This document shows, in pieces, positions 1 through 9,336 of a stretch of DNA of 64,000 nucleotides. This DNA comes from Actinoalloteichus hoggarensis (GTDB taxonomy: Bacteria > Actinomycetota > Actinomycetes > Mycobacteriales > Pseudonocardiaceae). Position 1 is the stretch's first letter. Each line of letters starts with the position of its first letter. The notes below the pieces were generated by a model. The model was not told the DNA's origin. It saw only the letters and a program-made list of their open reading frames with translations, and did no database searches. The translations under genes and the position numbers were made by a program. The stretch is from NCBI RefSeq assembly GCF_002234535.1, contig NZ_CP022521.1, positions 2,852,001-2,916,000 of the forward strand. The letters are read 5' to 3'.

Positions 1-724
1 GTCGCAGGCCGGTGCCGGGGTCGGTCCCGAGTTCGCGGGACAGCGACTCCCGGGCCCGCGCGAAGACGGCGAGCGCCTCGTTGGGGCGTTCCTCGGCCCA
101 TCGGACGCGCATCAGGAGTTCATAGAGCGGTTCCCGCAGCGGATGCTCCGCGAGCAGGCCGCCCAGTTCGCGCGCCAGTCCCTCCATCTCGCCTGCCTCG
201 AGGTCCGCCGCGATCCGAGCCTCGAGTGCGGTGAGCCGTTCCTCTTGGAGACGTAGCCGGTTTCGCAGGACGAAGTCGCTCTCGCCCGCACCCGCGAGCG
301 GGTCGCCCCGCCATAGCCGGACCGCCGTGTGCAGCAGCGCCCGGCGACGTGGTCCGTGTTCGTTCTTCGCTCGGTCGAGCAGGGCACGGAACACGAACAG
401 ATCGACCGTCTCCTCCGGTGTGGTGAGTCGGTATCCCTCGGGGCGGGTCGCCAGGACGGCCGTCGTCCGACCGCTCAGTGCCCGGCGGAGGTTCGAGACG
501 TAGACCTGGATCGCCTTGCGTGCCGACGCGGGGGGATGCTCGCCCCATACGGCGTCGATGAGCTGTTCGACGGTGCGCGTGCGTCCGGGCTCCAACAGGA
601 GTGTGGCCAGCACGCAGCGTTGCTTCGGCGGCCCGAGCGGTATGTCCGCCATCCGAACGTCCACGGCACCCAGGAGCCGGAACATCGGCTCGCCGTCTTC
701 AGTCTTCACGTCGTTCGCACCCAT
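1..724 (-). CDS. SARP/AfsR-type transcriptional regulator (3' end beyond window)
   Basis: The first 241 residues are visible and the gene runs off the left edge. Residues about 14-100 form an OmpR-like winged helix typical of Streptomyces antibiotic regulatory proteins, containing PPKQRCVLATLLLEPGR, then EQLIDAVWGEHPP and the wing around YVSNLRRAL. A bacterial transcriptional activator domain (BTAD) follows from about residue 105, ending in the helical stretch LAREL..LYELLMRVRWAEERPNEAL. The ATG at 724 is preceded by GAGGGGA with about 6 nt spacing. Family members activate nearby secondary-metabolite or transport operons. Whether this is a short SARP or a longer AfsR type with an NB-ARC domain cannot be seen. 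The gene lies just upstream of, and divergent from, a decayed ABC exporter. Confidence 0.88.
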   Translation of the reverse strand, partial: MGANDVKTEDGEPMFRLLGAVDVRMADIPLGPPKQRCVLATLLLEPGRTRTVEQLIDAVWGEHPPASARKAIQVYVSNLRRALSGRTTAVLATRPEGYRLTTPEETVDLFVFRALLDRAKNEHGPRRRALLHTAVRLWRGDPLAGAGESDFVLRNRLRLQEERLTALEARIAADLEAGEMEGLARELGGLLAEHPLREPLYELLMRVRWAEERPNEALAVFARARESLSRELGTDPGTGLR

Positions 725-1009
725 CGAAGGTCCCCTCGTCGTGAATAGACCCCGTCACCGACGGCTCGGTTCCCTCCGGGTGCGGGTCATGACGTGATCC
801 GGATCGTTCATCCGCGGCGGTGGCGGGAGGGCGGCGTCGTCACCCGTACCCCGGGGCGAGCGAGGAAGACGAGATGACCATGAAACGAGTGTAGAACGTG
901 CTGGTCGGCGCGATGCGGCCGGCAAACGGCCGCTGAGATGGACTCCGGGTGACGGGGCGACTCCGGGGCGCACATCCGCGCCGGGCCCGGCGGGTTCGGC
1001 CGTCGCTCC

Positions 1010-1777
1010 GCTGTGGGCAGGCGGGCGTCGGCGACGCACTCGAGCGGGGCGCACACCGCCGTCGACGTTCCGGCGCGCCGAGGCGGACCGTCGTTGTGCG
1101 TCCGGGGCGTCACCTGCGGCCGCGGCGCCGATCGTCCGGGACCCCTCTCCATCGACCTCCGGCCCGGCGACCACCTCGCGGTCATCGGGTCCAGCGGCAT
1201 CGACGGTCGACCTGGCCGGTCCGGTGGTCGGGGGTCCGCGGCCCTCCCCGGGGACGGTCACACGCGGAGCGGAGCCCCTCGCGGCGCTGTCTCGGGCCGA
1301 CCGAGGCGAGCGGATCGTCCCCATCCCGCAGGAGACCCCCCGTCCGCGGGCACCGTTCGGGAGAATCCGGCGCCGACGGCCGACGAGTACGTCCTCCTCG
1401 CCGCCGGGACCGAGGTCGGCGCGGCCCAGCCTGTCCACGGGCCGGAGGCCTCGACGCAGCGCTGGGCCACGGCGACGGGACGTCTCCGCGGGCCAGGCGC
1501 ACCTCATCGCGTTGAGCCGGGCTCATGCCGCCGCGCCGATCGTCGTGCTCGACGAGGTCACCGCACACCGGGATCCGCGGGCCGAGACCGCCCTCGCGGC
1601 GCGAAGCGGCATCCTCGTGATCATCGCGCACCGGCTCAGCTCGGCCGTCCGTGCCGTCGAGCGCCGTTCATGGACGGCGCCCGAGTCCGCCTTGGCGCTC
1701 ATCGGGACCTGCTCGACTCCTCCGCGCCCTACGCCGACCGGGTGCGAGCGTGGTCGGTTCCCGACGGCACGGCGTGA
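1010..1777 (+). pseudogene. Decayed ABC exporter nucleotide-binding domain
   Basis: Pieces of one ABC exporter ATPase domain occur in the right order but in three reading frames. Around 1060-1200 a frame reads PLSIDLRPGDHLAVIGSSG, a Walker A region that breaks off where AGKST should follow. A Q-loop remnant (RIVPIPQE) lies near 1312 and GTVREN near 1350. GLDAALGHGDG lies near 1450 and the signature remnant SAGQAHLIALSRA near 1490. Walker B with D-loop (PIVVLDEVTAHRDP) follows near 1535 and the H-loop remnant VIIAHRLSSAVRA near 1620. The normal C-terminus (MDGARVRLGAHRDLL...) lies near 1670-1765. At least four frame changes and the Walker A break mean no functional ATPase can be made. The order and spacing argue against chance. 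Confidence 0.75.
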
Positions 1778-1840
1778 CCGGACGGTCGTCGGATCGACCG
1801 GTGCGGCGAGTCGACGAGACCCGCCCCGCCCGAGCGGCGG

Positions 1841-3199
1841 TCATCCCAGCGCCCACAGGGTGACCCACGCCAGCGTGGTGACCGCGATCGTCGAGCCGAG
1901 TCCGAGCAGCAGGGCACGCGGGCCGGTCCGCAGCAACGCCGCGACCCGCACCGTCGTGCCGAGACCGAACAACGCCGCCGCGAGCAGGACGGTGGTCAGC
2001 GTCGCGGCGTGATCCAGGACCACGTCGGGCAGCAGACCGCTGCTGCGCACGGCCACCGCGACGAGGAAGCCCGACACGAACAGCGGAATCATCGGCGGTC
2101 GTGTCCCCCGCGCATCCCGCGTCAACCGGTGCCGTCGCTCGGCGAGACCGATCGCCGCGATCATCGGTGCCAGCAGGACCACCCGGCTCAGCTTCACCAC
2201 CACGGCCTCGGTGACGGCGCCCTCGCCGACGGGCGACGCGGCGGCCACCACCTGGGCCACCTCGTGCACGCTGAGCCCGATCCACCGGCCCAGCTGCCCC
2301 TCGTCGAGTCCGATCGCCCCGCCCAGCAGCGGCAGCGCCGCCACCGACAGGCTGCCGTAAAGGGTGACCAGGGCGATCGCGGTCACGACGTCGCGTTCCT
2401 CGCGTCGGATCACGCTCTCGACGGCCGCGACCGCCGACGCGCCGCACACCGCGAATCCCGTGCCCACGCACAGCGACAGGCCGCGGGAGAGTCCCAGCAG
2501 CCTGCCGAGCCGAATCGTGATCAGGAAGGTCCCGGCCACGGTGAGCAGCACGGCGAGCAGCACGCCGGGGCCGACGCCGAGCAGCTGCGGAACCGACAGC
2601 CCGAGCCCGAGCAGCACCACACCGGTGCGCAGGAGTCTGCGGGTCGCCCAGGAGACGCCGACCGAGGCCGTGGCGGGCAGGACCGGCAGGTTGCCCGCCA
2701 GCACACCGAGGATCAGCGCGGCCGTCACCAGCCCGAGGGAGGGGAGCAGGGCGTGCAGCGAGGCCGCGAGCCCGACGGCGAGGGCCACGACGACGAGGCC
2801 GGGAACCAGGCGGAGGCCGGCGACCGGACGGGTGCGGACGGCGCGAAGCTCCCCGGGCCGGGCGCCCGGCGAATCCGGGTGCCGGGGCGGGTCGGCGTCC
2901 TCGGCGGCGGCGGTCGAACCGCCGCCCGCCGGGGCGGGGGTGCCGTCGTGACCGAGCCGGCCTGGCACGGCGTGGTCCGATCGGGACTCGTGGGCATGAG
3001 GAGCGAGGCCGGGGGAGCGTCCTTCGGCGTCGGCCGAGCGGTCTCCGTCGGTCGGGGCGCGTGCCGACCCGACACCGGCGCGAGCGCCGTGGGCCGTCGA
3101 CTCCGTGGTGCGGCGGGCGGTCTCGGCGGCCGTCGTCTTGGTCTCGTCACGGGCTCCCGCCCGTGCGTGGGGCGCTGCCGCGGGGTCGCCGGTTGTCAC
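1841..3199 (-). CDS. YeiH family membrane protein (putative sulfate exporter family)
   Basis: The core of about 340 residues is highly hydrophobic with about ten membrane helices and matches the YeiH/UPF0324 family. Typical stretches are LGVLAGNLP, TGVVLLGLGLS, GTGFAVCGASAV and LSVHEVAQVVAA. The biochemical role of the family is poorly defined; the sulfate-exporter name comes from annotation of relatives. The GTG at 3199 gives 452 residues, about 110 more than usual. The extra N-terminus is rich in Arg, Ala, Gly, Pro and Asp and looks disordered, so the true start may lie downstream. It is divergent from a LysR gene 74 bp away, the same arrangement as yeiH/yeiE in enterobacteria. Confidence 0.85.
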   Translation of the reverse strand: MTTGDPAAAPHARAGARDETKTTAAETARRTTESTAHGARAGVGSARAPTDGDRSADAEGRSPGLAPHAHESRSDHAVPGRLGHDGTPAPAGGGSTAAAEDADPPRHPDSPGARPGELRAVRTRPVAGLRLVPGLVVVALAVGLAASLHALLPSLGLVTAALILGVLAGNLPVLPATASVGVSWATRRLLRTGVVLLGLGLSVPQLLGVGPGVLLAVLLTVAGTFLITIRLGRLLGLSRGLSLCVGTGFAVCGASAVAAVESVIRREERDVVTAIALVTLYGSLSVAALPLLGGAIGLDEGQLGRWIGLSVHEVAQVVAAASPVGEGAVTEAVVVKLSRVVLLAPMIAAIGLAERRHRLTRDARGTRPPMIPLFVSGFLVAVAVRSSGLLPDVVLDHAATLTTVLLAAALFGLGTTVRVAALLRTGPRALLLGLGSTIAVTTLAWVTLWALG

Positions 3200-3272
3200 G
3201 ATGTCCCAGCATCCGGGAGAGCTCCGCAGGTCCGGTAGCCCCCGAAATCGACTGGGGACATAGCCTGAGGGC

Positions 3273-4211
3273 ATGACCGATGTCCCGGATCTCCGCTCCC
3301 TGCGGCTGCTCGTGGCGGTCGGCGAGCACGGCAGTCTCGGCCGAGCCGCGGCGCAGCTGCGCGTCAGCCAGCCGTCCGCCAGCAAGCGGCTCGCCCTGAT
3401 GGAGCGGCAGCTCGGGCTGGCGTTGGTGGACCGCACCCGACGCGGTTCGACGCTCACTCCCGGCGGCACGGTGGTCGTCGACTGGGCGCGCCGGGTGCTC
3501 GACGAGTTCGACGGGTTGATCACCGGGGCGCGGGCGCTGCGAGCCACGCATCGGGCGACGCTGCGAGTCGCGGCGAGCATGACCGTCGCAGAGCACCTGG
3601 CGCCCGGCTGGTTCGGCGAGCTGCGGACGGCGGCCCCGGATCTCTACGCGGGCCTGCGGGTCACGAACTCGGAGACGGTGGCGGAGCTGGTGCGCTCCGG
3701 CGGGGTCGACCTCGGCTTCGTCGAGTCGCCGTCGGCTCCGACGGGCCTGACCGCGCGCCGGGTGGGCGCCGATCGGCTGGCCGTGGTGGTCGCGCCGGGG
3801 CATCCGTGGGCCCGGCGACGTACACCGCTCGACGCCGGGGAACTGTCGGCCGCCCCGCTCGTGGTGCGGGAGGCGGGCTCCGGGACCCGGGAGACCTTGG
3901 ACCGCGCCCTGGCCAGGGCGGGCGCGGGCCCGGCGACGGTGCTGCTCGAACTCGGCTCGACCACGGCGGTGCGCAGCGCGGTCGTCGCCGGGGCAGGCCC
4001 CGCCGTGCTCAGCGTCCTCGCGGTCGCGGTGGATCTGCGGGAGGGGCGGCTGGTGGAGGTCGCGGTGACCGGTGTCGAGCTGCGTCGAACCCTGCGCGCC
4101 GTGTGGCCCGCGGGCCGTCGGCTCGTCGGACCGCCGGCCGATCTGCTGGCCATCGCGCTGCGGGCCGGGGCGCGGTCCGCGGGTCGCGCCGGGCTCTCGA
4201 CAGCCGACTGA
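3273..4211 (+). CDS. LysR family transcriptional regulator (YeiE-like)
   Basis: A 312-residue LysR-type regulator. Residues 1-65 hold the winged helix-turn-helix (LVAVGEHGSLGRAAAQLRVSQPSASKRLALME). The effector-binding domain follows from about residue 90 (LRVAASMTVAEHLAP...), with the second lobe around VLLELGSTTAVRSAVVAGAG. Length and layout are normal for the family. It is transcribed away from the YeiH-type gene, so by the usual LysR rule it probably controls that gene and itself from the shared 74-bp gap. The inducer is unknown; the best-studied relative is E. coli YeiE. Confidence 0.9.
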   Translation: MTDVPDLRSLRLLVAVGEHGSLGRAAAQLRVSQPSASKRLALMERQLGLALVDRTRRGSTLTPGGTVVVDWARRVLDEFDGLITGARALRATHRATLRVAASMTVAEHLAPGWFGELRTAAPDLYAGLRVTNSETVAELVRSGGVDLGFVESPSAPTGLTARRVGADRLAVVVAPGHPWARRRTPLDAGELSAAPLVVREAGSGTRETLDRALARAGAGPATVLLELGSTTAVRSAVVAGAGPAVLSVLAVAVDLREGRLVEVAVTGVELRRTLRAVWPAGRRLVGPPADLLAIALRAGARSAGRAGLSTAD

Positions 4212-4837
4212 GCACGGCATTCGACGGGCCGAGCCTCGTACATCGGTGCGCCGTCCGCCGTGCGCTCCAACAGGTGACGCCCGGCGTGGCGAACTGGGCA
4301 CACCCCGCTCGCGCGCGGCGGACGGCATGGCGGTCGTGCACACCGTGGCGAACGTCGGCGCACCCCTGATGACGGTCACGAGGCGCGGGGCCGACGCGGC
4401 TCACCCCTCGTCCGCACGGGGCGGACCCGTACTGGCGTCCAGATCGTTCAGCGGCGAACGGCTCACTCCGCTGCCGCGGGCCACGGACCTGGGATTCCTC
4501 GATCGTGCCGGGCCTGCGGCTCATCCCGCACGCGCCGGGTGGACCCTTGACGACCTGGGCGTCAACTGGTGCGCCATGCATTCGCGACACGAACTCGGAT
4601 GTGGTGCGTCCCGAGCGGAGGCCTCGGGTCGCGGGCGCGGCTCCGCGTCCCGAGAGGCGATCCGCGACGCACGTCATCGCGTCTGGCCGGATCCGCGTCG
4701 CGGCGGCGGTCGATCGCGCCTCCGCGTCGATCGCGCACGCGGGCCGTCAGCCCGCCGAGGCGGCAGGCGGGCTCCGGCGGGGACGTTCGGGCGTGCGAGC
4801 TGTGACACGTTCGGGCGGCCGCCGATGATCGAGAGCT
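4212..4837. other. Intergenic region, no gene recognised
   Basis: About 625 bp between the LysR gene and the iron box. Open frames occur on both strands, but their translations are Arg/Pro/Ala-rich, lack recognisable domains and have no good ribosome-binding site. I see no gene here. The right end carries the promoter region of the iron operon. Confidence 0.5.
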
Positions 4838-4856
4838 TTAGGCTAGCCTGACCTAA
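4838..4856 (+). promoter_or_regulatory. DtxR/IdeR iron box
   Basis: The 19-mer TTAGGCTAGCCTGACCTAA matches the actinobacterial iron box TTAGGTTAGGCTAACCTAA at 16 of 19 positions and keeps the palindrome. It lies 29 bp before the ATG of the siderophore-binding lipoprotein, where a bound repressor would block transcription. By analogy with known DtxR/IdeR sites it should repress the downstream iron operon when ferrous iron is plentiful. Confidence 0.85.
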
Positions 4857-4885
4857 CTCTTGTTCTTGCTGGTGAAGGGAAACTC

Positions 4886-5905
4886 ATGGCGCCGCACTCG
4901 TCCCCCCGGAATGTACGCCGGGTGGTCGTCGGCCTCACCGCCGCGCTCCTGTTCGTGTCGGCCTGCGGCACCGCCGACGAGGCCGCGGAACTGCCCGCCA
5001 CCGGATTCGACGGGGACAGCGGTGCGGGCAGCGCCTTCCCCGTGACCATCGAGCACCAGTACGGCGAGACCGAGATCACCGAACCGCCGCAGCGCATCGT
5101 CACGCTCGGGATCACCGACCACGACCCCTTGCTGGCGCTGGGTGTGACGCCGATGGCCGTGCACCCTTGGACAGGCCTGGACGGCGTGGGCCCGTGGGCC
5201 GAGGAGGCCTTGGGCGATGCCCGGCCGACCGTCCTGCCCGCCTCCTCCACACCGGAGCCGGAGGAGGTGCTGGCGCTCATGCCCGACCTGGTCCTCGCGG
5301 TGAACTACTCGATGGACGAGGCCGCCTACGACGCACTCTCCGAACTGGTGCCGACGGTCGTCCGCTCCGCGGACCACGCCGATTACGCGATCCCGTGGCA
5401 GGAGCACACCGAGGTGATCGGCCGCGCCGTCGGCAAGCCCGACGAGGCCGCCGCGCTGATCGAGGAGACCGAGACGCTGCTGGCCGACACCGCGGCCGGC
5501 CACCCCGAGCTCGCCGATCGGACGGGCGCCGCACTGCTGCCCAACCCCGACGGCGGGTACTGGCCCTTCACCGATCTCGATGCCCGAGGGCAGTTCATGA
5601 CCGCCATGGGACTGCGGCTGCCCGACGAGTTGGCCGCGCTCGACGACGGTGCCTTCTACATCGACCTCAGCGCCGAGCGGATGGACCTGTTGGAGTCCGA
5701 CGTGCTAGTGATCCTCGATCAGGGCGGTGACGAGGAGGCGGCGCAGGACGACGCGGTCTTCCAGGCGTTGGACGTCGTCGAGCGGGGGGACGTCATCTGG
5801 CTGGACACCGAGTATCTGGGCCTGGCCATGGCGCACAACACGGTGCTGAGCATCCCTTACACCATCGACGAACTCCTGCCGCTGATCGTGGAGAAGGCGG
5901 CCTGA
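4886..5905 (+). CDS. Iron-siderophore ABC transporter substrate-binding lipoprotein
   Basis: A 339-residue FecB/FepB-type binding protein. The N-terminus is a lipoprotein signal with a basic stretch, hydrophobic core and lipobox VSAC (Cys at about residue 31), so it should be anchored on the outer face of the membrane. The TroA/FepB fold starts around PPQRIVTLGITDHDPLLALG and has the typical two lobes joined by a long helix (EVIGRAVGKPDEAAALIEE). The ATG follows GAAGGGA by about 6 nt. It is the first gene of an iron-box-controlled operon with two permeases and an ATPase. The specific siderophore cannot be told from the sequence. Confidence 0.9.
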   Translation: MAPHSSPRNVRRVVVGLTAALLFVSACGTADEAAELPATGFDGDSGAGSAFPVTIEHQYGETEITEPPQRIVTLGITDHDPLLALGVTPMAVHPWTGLDGVGPWAEEALGDARPTVLPASSTPEPEEVLALMPDLVLAVNYSMDEAAYDALSELVPTVVRSADHADYAIPWQEHTEVIGRAVGKPDEAAALIEETETLLADTAAGHPELADRTGAALLPNPDGGYWPFTDLDARGQFMTAMGLRLPDELAALDDGAFYIDLSAERMDLLESDVLVILDQGGDEEAAQDDAVFQALDVVERGDVIWLDTEYLGLAMAHNTVLSIPYTIDELLPLIVEKAA

Positions 5906-6020
5906 CCGGGTCGTTCGGCGGGCGGCGGACGTCGACGGCACGAGGAGACGAGATGCGGAACGAAGGCGACGGCACTCGGCGCGGTGCGCGGCGGCGGCCG
6001 GGACGACGTGGGCGGCGGCC

Positions 6021-7178
6021 GTGACGATCCCCCGCTCCGCCGAATCGGAGCCCCGACGTGGGTCGGACTGCCCGAGGGGCGACGGTCCGGGCCCGACCGT
6101 GGCGGACTCGACGGCCGCCGCCGACCCGGCGACCACCGTCCCCGGCGGACGCCCGTCCCCGCGCCGCGCTCTCGGGCTCGGCGCGGGCCTGATCGGACTC
6201 GGGCTGGTGCTGCTGCTCGCGGTGCTCGCGGGCCTGGCCGTCGGCACCAGGCCGATCCCGCTCTCCGTGGTGTTGGAGGCGTTCTCGCACGACGGATTCT
6301 GGACCTTCGACCCGGCCGACGGTGACCACCTCGTCATTCACGAGATGCGGCTGCCCAGAACGCTCCTCGGGATACTGGCGGGTGTGGCCCTCGGCGTCGC
6401 GGGCGCGTTGATGCAGGGCGTGACCCGCAACCCGCTCGCCGATCCGGGCATCCTCGGCGTGAACGCGGGCGCCGCGTTCTTCGTGGTGACCGCGATCAGC
6501 GTCCTCGGAGTCACCAGCCTGACCGGATACGTGTGGTTCGGCTTCGCCGGTGCCGCCGCGAGCGTCCTCGTGATCTACGGCATCGCCGCGATGGGCCGCG
6601 AGGGCGCGACGCCGCTCAAGCTGGCGTTGGCGGGGGCGGCCATGAACGCCGCGCTGTCGTCGTTGACCACGGCGGTGCTGGTCACCGATGACGCCGCCTT
6701 CGACCGGTTTCGCTTCTGGCAGGTCGGCGCGCTGGCAGGCCGCGGCATGGACGTCGTGACGCAGGCGCTGATCTTCGTCTGCGCGGGTCTGCTGATCGCG
6801 CTGGTCTGCGGTCGGCTGCTCAACGCGCTCTCCCTCGGCGAGGACCTCGCGCGATCGCTGGGGCGCGACGTCGGTCGTGATCGACTGTTCGTCCTGATCG
6901 CCGTCATCGTGCTCTGCGGGACGGCCACCGCCGCGGCGGGTCCGATCGGCTTCGTCGGTCTCGCGGTCCCGCACGTCGCCCGGCTCATCACCGGCCCCGA
7001 CTACCGGTGGATACTCGCCTACTCGGCGCTGCTCGCCCCGATCCTGCTGCTGACCGCCGACGTCCTGGGGCGCGTCGTCGCCCACCCCGGAGAACTCCAG
7101 GTCGGGCTCGTCACGGCCGTGCTGGGGGCGCCGCTGTTCATCGCGTTGATCCGCCGACGTCGACTGGTGGAGCTGTGA
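6021..7178 (+). CDS. FecCD-type siderophore ABC permease 1
   Basis: A 385-residue integral membrane protein of the FecCD family with about nine or ten helices. Family hallmarks are RLPRTLLGILAGVALGVAGALMQG, TRNPLADPGILGVNAGAAF and a C-terminal block with GPIGFVGLAVPHVARLITG, the loop that contacts the ATPase. The first 55 or so residues are polar and not part of the family fold. The GTG at 6021 lacks a strong Shine-Dalgarno site and GTG 6099 is an alternative. It overlaps the next permease by a few bases, suggesting translational coupling and a permease heterodimer. It lies 115 bp after the binding-protein gene, in the same operon. Confidence 0.88.
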   Translation: MTIPRSAESEPRRGSDCPRGDGPGPTVADSTAAADPATTVPGGRPSPRRALGLGAGLIGLGLVLLLAVLAGLAVGTRPIPLSVVLEAFSHDGFWTFDPADGDHLVIHEMRLPRTLLGILAGVALGVAGALMQGVTRNPLADPGILGVNAGAAFFVVTAISVLGVTSLTGYVWFGFAGAAASVLVIYGIAAMGREGATPLKLALAGAAMNAALSSLTTAVLVTDDAAFDRFRFWQVGALAGRGMDVVTQALIFVCAGLLIALVCGRLLNALSLGEDLARSLGRDVGRDRLFVLIAVIVLCGTATAAAGPIGFVGLAVPHVARLITGPDYRWILAYSALLAPILLLTADVLGRVVAHPGELQVGLVTAVLGAPLFIALIRRRRLVEL

Positions 7179-8371
7179 TGCCGACGAACGGAGCGGGCGG
7201 CGTCCTCGACCGGGCAGGCGCGAACCGGGAACCGGTAGGACCGCCTACGATCGGACCCGTCCTCGGCGGGCCCTCGCGACGGGACTGGGGCGGCGACGGG
7301 CCCGATACGGGCCGGTCGCCTCGGCCGGCGGCGGTGAACGAGGACGCACGCCGCACCGTGGCCCGGGCGCGGCGCGGGCAGGGCCTGCGGAACACGGCGG
7401 TGACCCTGGGCCTGGCCGTGGCGGTGCCCGTCGTCCTCGTCGTGTCGCTGTCCCTCGGGGACTTCCCCATCCCGGCCTCCGAGGTGCTGGCCTGGTTCGT
7501 CGGCGGCGCGCAGCCCACGACCGATTTCATCGTCGGCGGTCTGCGTCTGCCCCGAGCCCTCACCGGACTGCTGGTCGGCATCGCGTTCGGCCTCTCGGGC
7601 GCGCTCTTCCAGAGCCTGCTGCGCAATCCGCTGGCCAGCCCCGACATCATCGGCATCACCTCCGGGGCGTCGGCCTCCGCCGTGATCTCCATGGCGGTCT
7701 TCGGCGCGAGCGGCGCGGCGGTGTCCGGTGCCGCGGTCCTCGGCGCCCTGATCACCGCGCTGGCGATCTACCTGTTGGCCTGGCGACACGGCGTGTCGGG
7801 CCAGCGGCTCGTGCTGGTGGGGATCGGAGTCGCGGCGACCCTGAGCGCGGTCGTCTCCTATGTGCTGACTCGATCCCACGTCGAGACCGCGGCGCAGGCC
7901 CTCGTCTGGCTTACCGGCAGCCTCCAGGCCAGGACCTGGGCCCATGCCACGCCGCTGCTGTGGTGCCTGGCGGTGCTGCTGCCGCTGGTGCTGGTGTTCT
8001 CCCGCCCGCTGCGTGCTCTGCAGCTGGGCGACGACTCGGCGGCAGGGCTCGGTGTCCGCGTGGAGCGGTCGCGGCTGGCTCTGATCATGATCGGCGTCGC
8101 CCTGGCGGCCGTGGCGACCGCCGCCGCCGGGCCGGTGGCCTTCGTCGCGCTCGTCTCCGCGCCGATCGCCAGGCGGATGACCTCGGGCGCGGGCCTGGCG
8201 CTGCTGCCTTCGGCCCTGATCGGCGGGCTCCTCGTCGTGACGGCCGACCTGATCGCGCTGCACCTGATCACCGGCGTCGACTTCCCGGTGGGCGTGATCA
8301 CCGGACTGGTGGGCGCGCCGTATCTACTGTGGCTGCTGGCCGTGTCCAACCGAGGAGGGCGTGGCGCATGA
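7178..8371 (+). CDS. FecCD-type siderophore ABC permease 2
   Basis: A second FecCD family permease of 397 residues, partner of the preceding one. Conserved blocks are GLRLPRALTGLLVGIAFGLSG, LLRNPLASPDIIGITSGASAS and AAGPVAFVALVSAPIARRM. About 65 polar residues precede the first helix. The ATG at 7178 shares a base with the upstream stop codon, which favours this start over earlier in-frame codons and indicates translational coupling. Two different FecCD subunits are normal for siderophore importers such as FepDG. Confidence 0.88.
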   Translation: MPTNGAGGVLDRAGANREPVGPPTIGPVLGGPSRRDWGGDGPDTGRSPRPAAVNEDARRTVARARRGQGLRNTAVTLGLAVAVPVVLVVSLSLGDFPIPASEVLAWFVGGAQPTTDFIVGGLRLPRALTGLLVGIAFGLSGALFQSLLRNPLASPDIIGITSGASASAVISMAVFGASGAAVSGAAVLGALITALAIYLLAWRHGVSGQRLVLVGIGVAATLSAVVSYVLTRSHVETAAQALVWLTGSLQARTWAHATPLLWCLAVLLPLVLVFSRPLRALQLGDDSAAGLGVRVERSRLALIMIGVALAAVATAAAGPVAFVALVSAPIARRMTSGAGLALLPSALIGGLLVVTADLIALHLITGVDFPVGVITGLVGAPYLLWLLAVSNRGGRGA

Positions 8372-8499
8372 CGGCGGGGGAGTCGGGGCCGGGTGCGGGC
8401 CGACCTCGGAGATCGCGGACCGACGGAATCGAGCCGCGGCGGAACGAGCCGCGACGCGCGGCGTGGCATGGACGCCGCACAGGCGATGAGGAGCGACGG

Positions 8500-9333
8500 A
8501 TGACCGACCGACACACGCTGAGCGCGGAGGATCTGCGCCTGTCCTACGGCAGCCGTGAGGTCGTCAAGGACCTGAGCGTGCAGATCCGACCGGGGAAGGT
8601 CACCGTGATCGTCGGGGCCAACGCCTGCGGGAAGTCGACGCTGCTCCGCGGGCTGGCCCGGCTGCTGGCCCCCGCCGCGGGCACCATCTATCTCGACGGC
8701 AGGGACATCAATTCGCAGTCGACCAAGGCGGTGGCGGCCGTCCTGGGGCTGCTCCCGCAGTCGCCGACCGCTCCGGAGGGCATCCGGGTCGCCGACCTCG
8801 TGGGCCGAGGCCGCTACCCGCACCAGGGGTGGTTCCGGCAGTGGAGCTCGGGGGACGACGACGCGGTGGCCGAGGCGTTACAGGCCACCGGCACCCTGGA
8901 GTTGGCCGCGCGGTCGATCGACGAGCTCTCCGGCGGCCAGCGTCAGCGCGTCTGGATCGCCATGGCACTGGCGCAGGGCACCGATCTGCTGCTTCTCGAC
9001 GAACCCACCACCTTCCTCGACGTCAGCCACCAGATCGAGGTGCTGGATCTGTTGACGGACCTGAACCGGCGTAAGGGCAGCACCGTGGTGCTGGTGCTCC
9101 ACGACCTGAATCTCGCCTGCCGGTATGCCGATCACCTGATCGCCATGAGACAGGGCTCCATCGTCGCGGAGGGAGCGCCTGCCGAGGTCGTGACCGAGGA
9201 GCTGGTGTCGGAGGTGTTCGGCATGGCCTCCCGGGTGGTGCCCTGTCCCGTCTCGGCCACGCCGATGGTCGTTCCCATCGGCAGGCACCACTCGGTCGGC
9301 ATCGAGACCGCCGTCCACTCCCTGTCGAGCTGA
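8500..9333 (+). CDS. Siderophore ABC transporter ATP-binding protein (FecE/FepC type)
   Basis: A 277-residue ABC ATPase driving the two permeases. Walker A is GANACGKST, with Cys where Gly or Ala is usual. The Q-loop is LLPQSPT, the signature LSGGQRQRVWIAMALAQ, Walker B LLLLDEPTTFLD, and the H-loop VLHDLNLACRYAD. All catalytic positions are present. The chosen ATG has GAGGAG about 7 nt upstream and begins a few residues before the conserved domain. An in-frame ATG at 8368 overlaps the previous stop codon and has its own GAGG; it would add 44 basic residues and cannot be excluded. Confidence 0.9.
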   Translation: MTDRHTLSAEDLRLSYGSREVVKDLSVQIRPGKVTVIVGANACGKSTLLRGLARLLAPAAGTIYLDGRDINSQSTKAVAAVLGLLPQSPTAPEGIRVADLVGRGRYPHQGWFRQWSSGDDDAVAEALQATGTLELAARSIDELSGGQRQRVWIAMALAQGTDLLLLDEPTTFLDVSHQIEVLDLLTDLNRRKGSTVVLVLHDLNLACRYADHLIAMRQGSIVAEGAPAEVVTEELVSEVFGMASRVVPCPVSATPMVVPIGRHHSVGIETAVHSLSS

Positions 9334-9336
9334 CGT

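Noticed and set aside
5932-6030. Alternative terminator or second iron box before the first permease
   Set aside because: No TTAGG-type half-site and no convincing stem-loop were found; the genes are most simply read as one operon.
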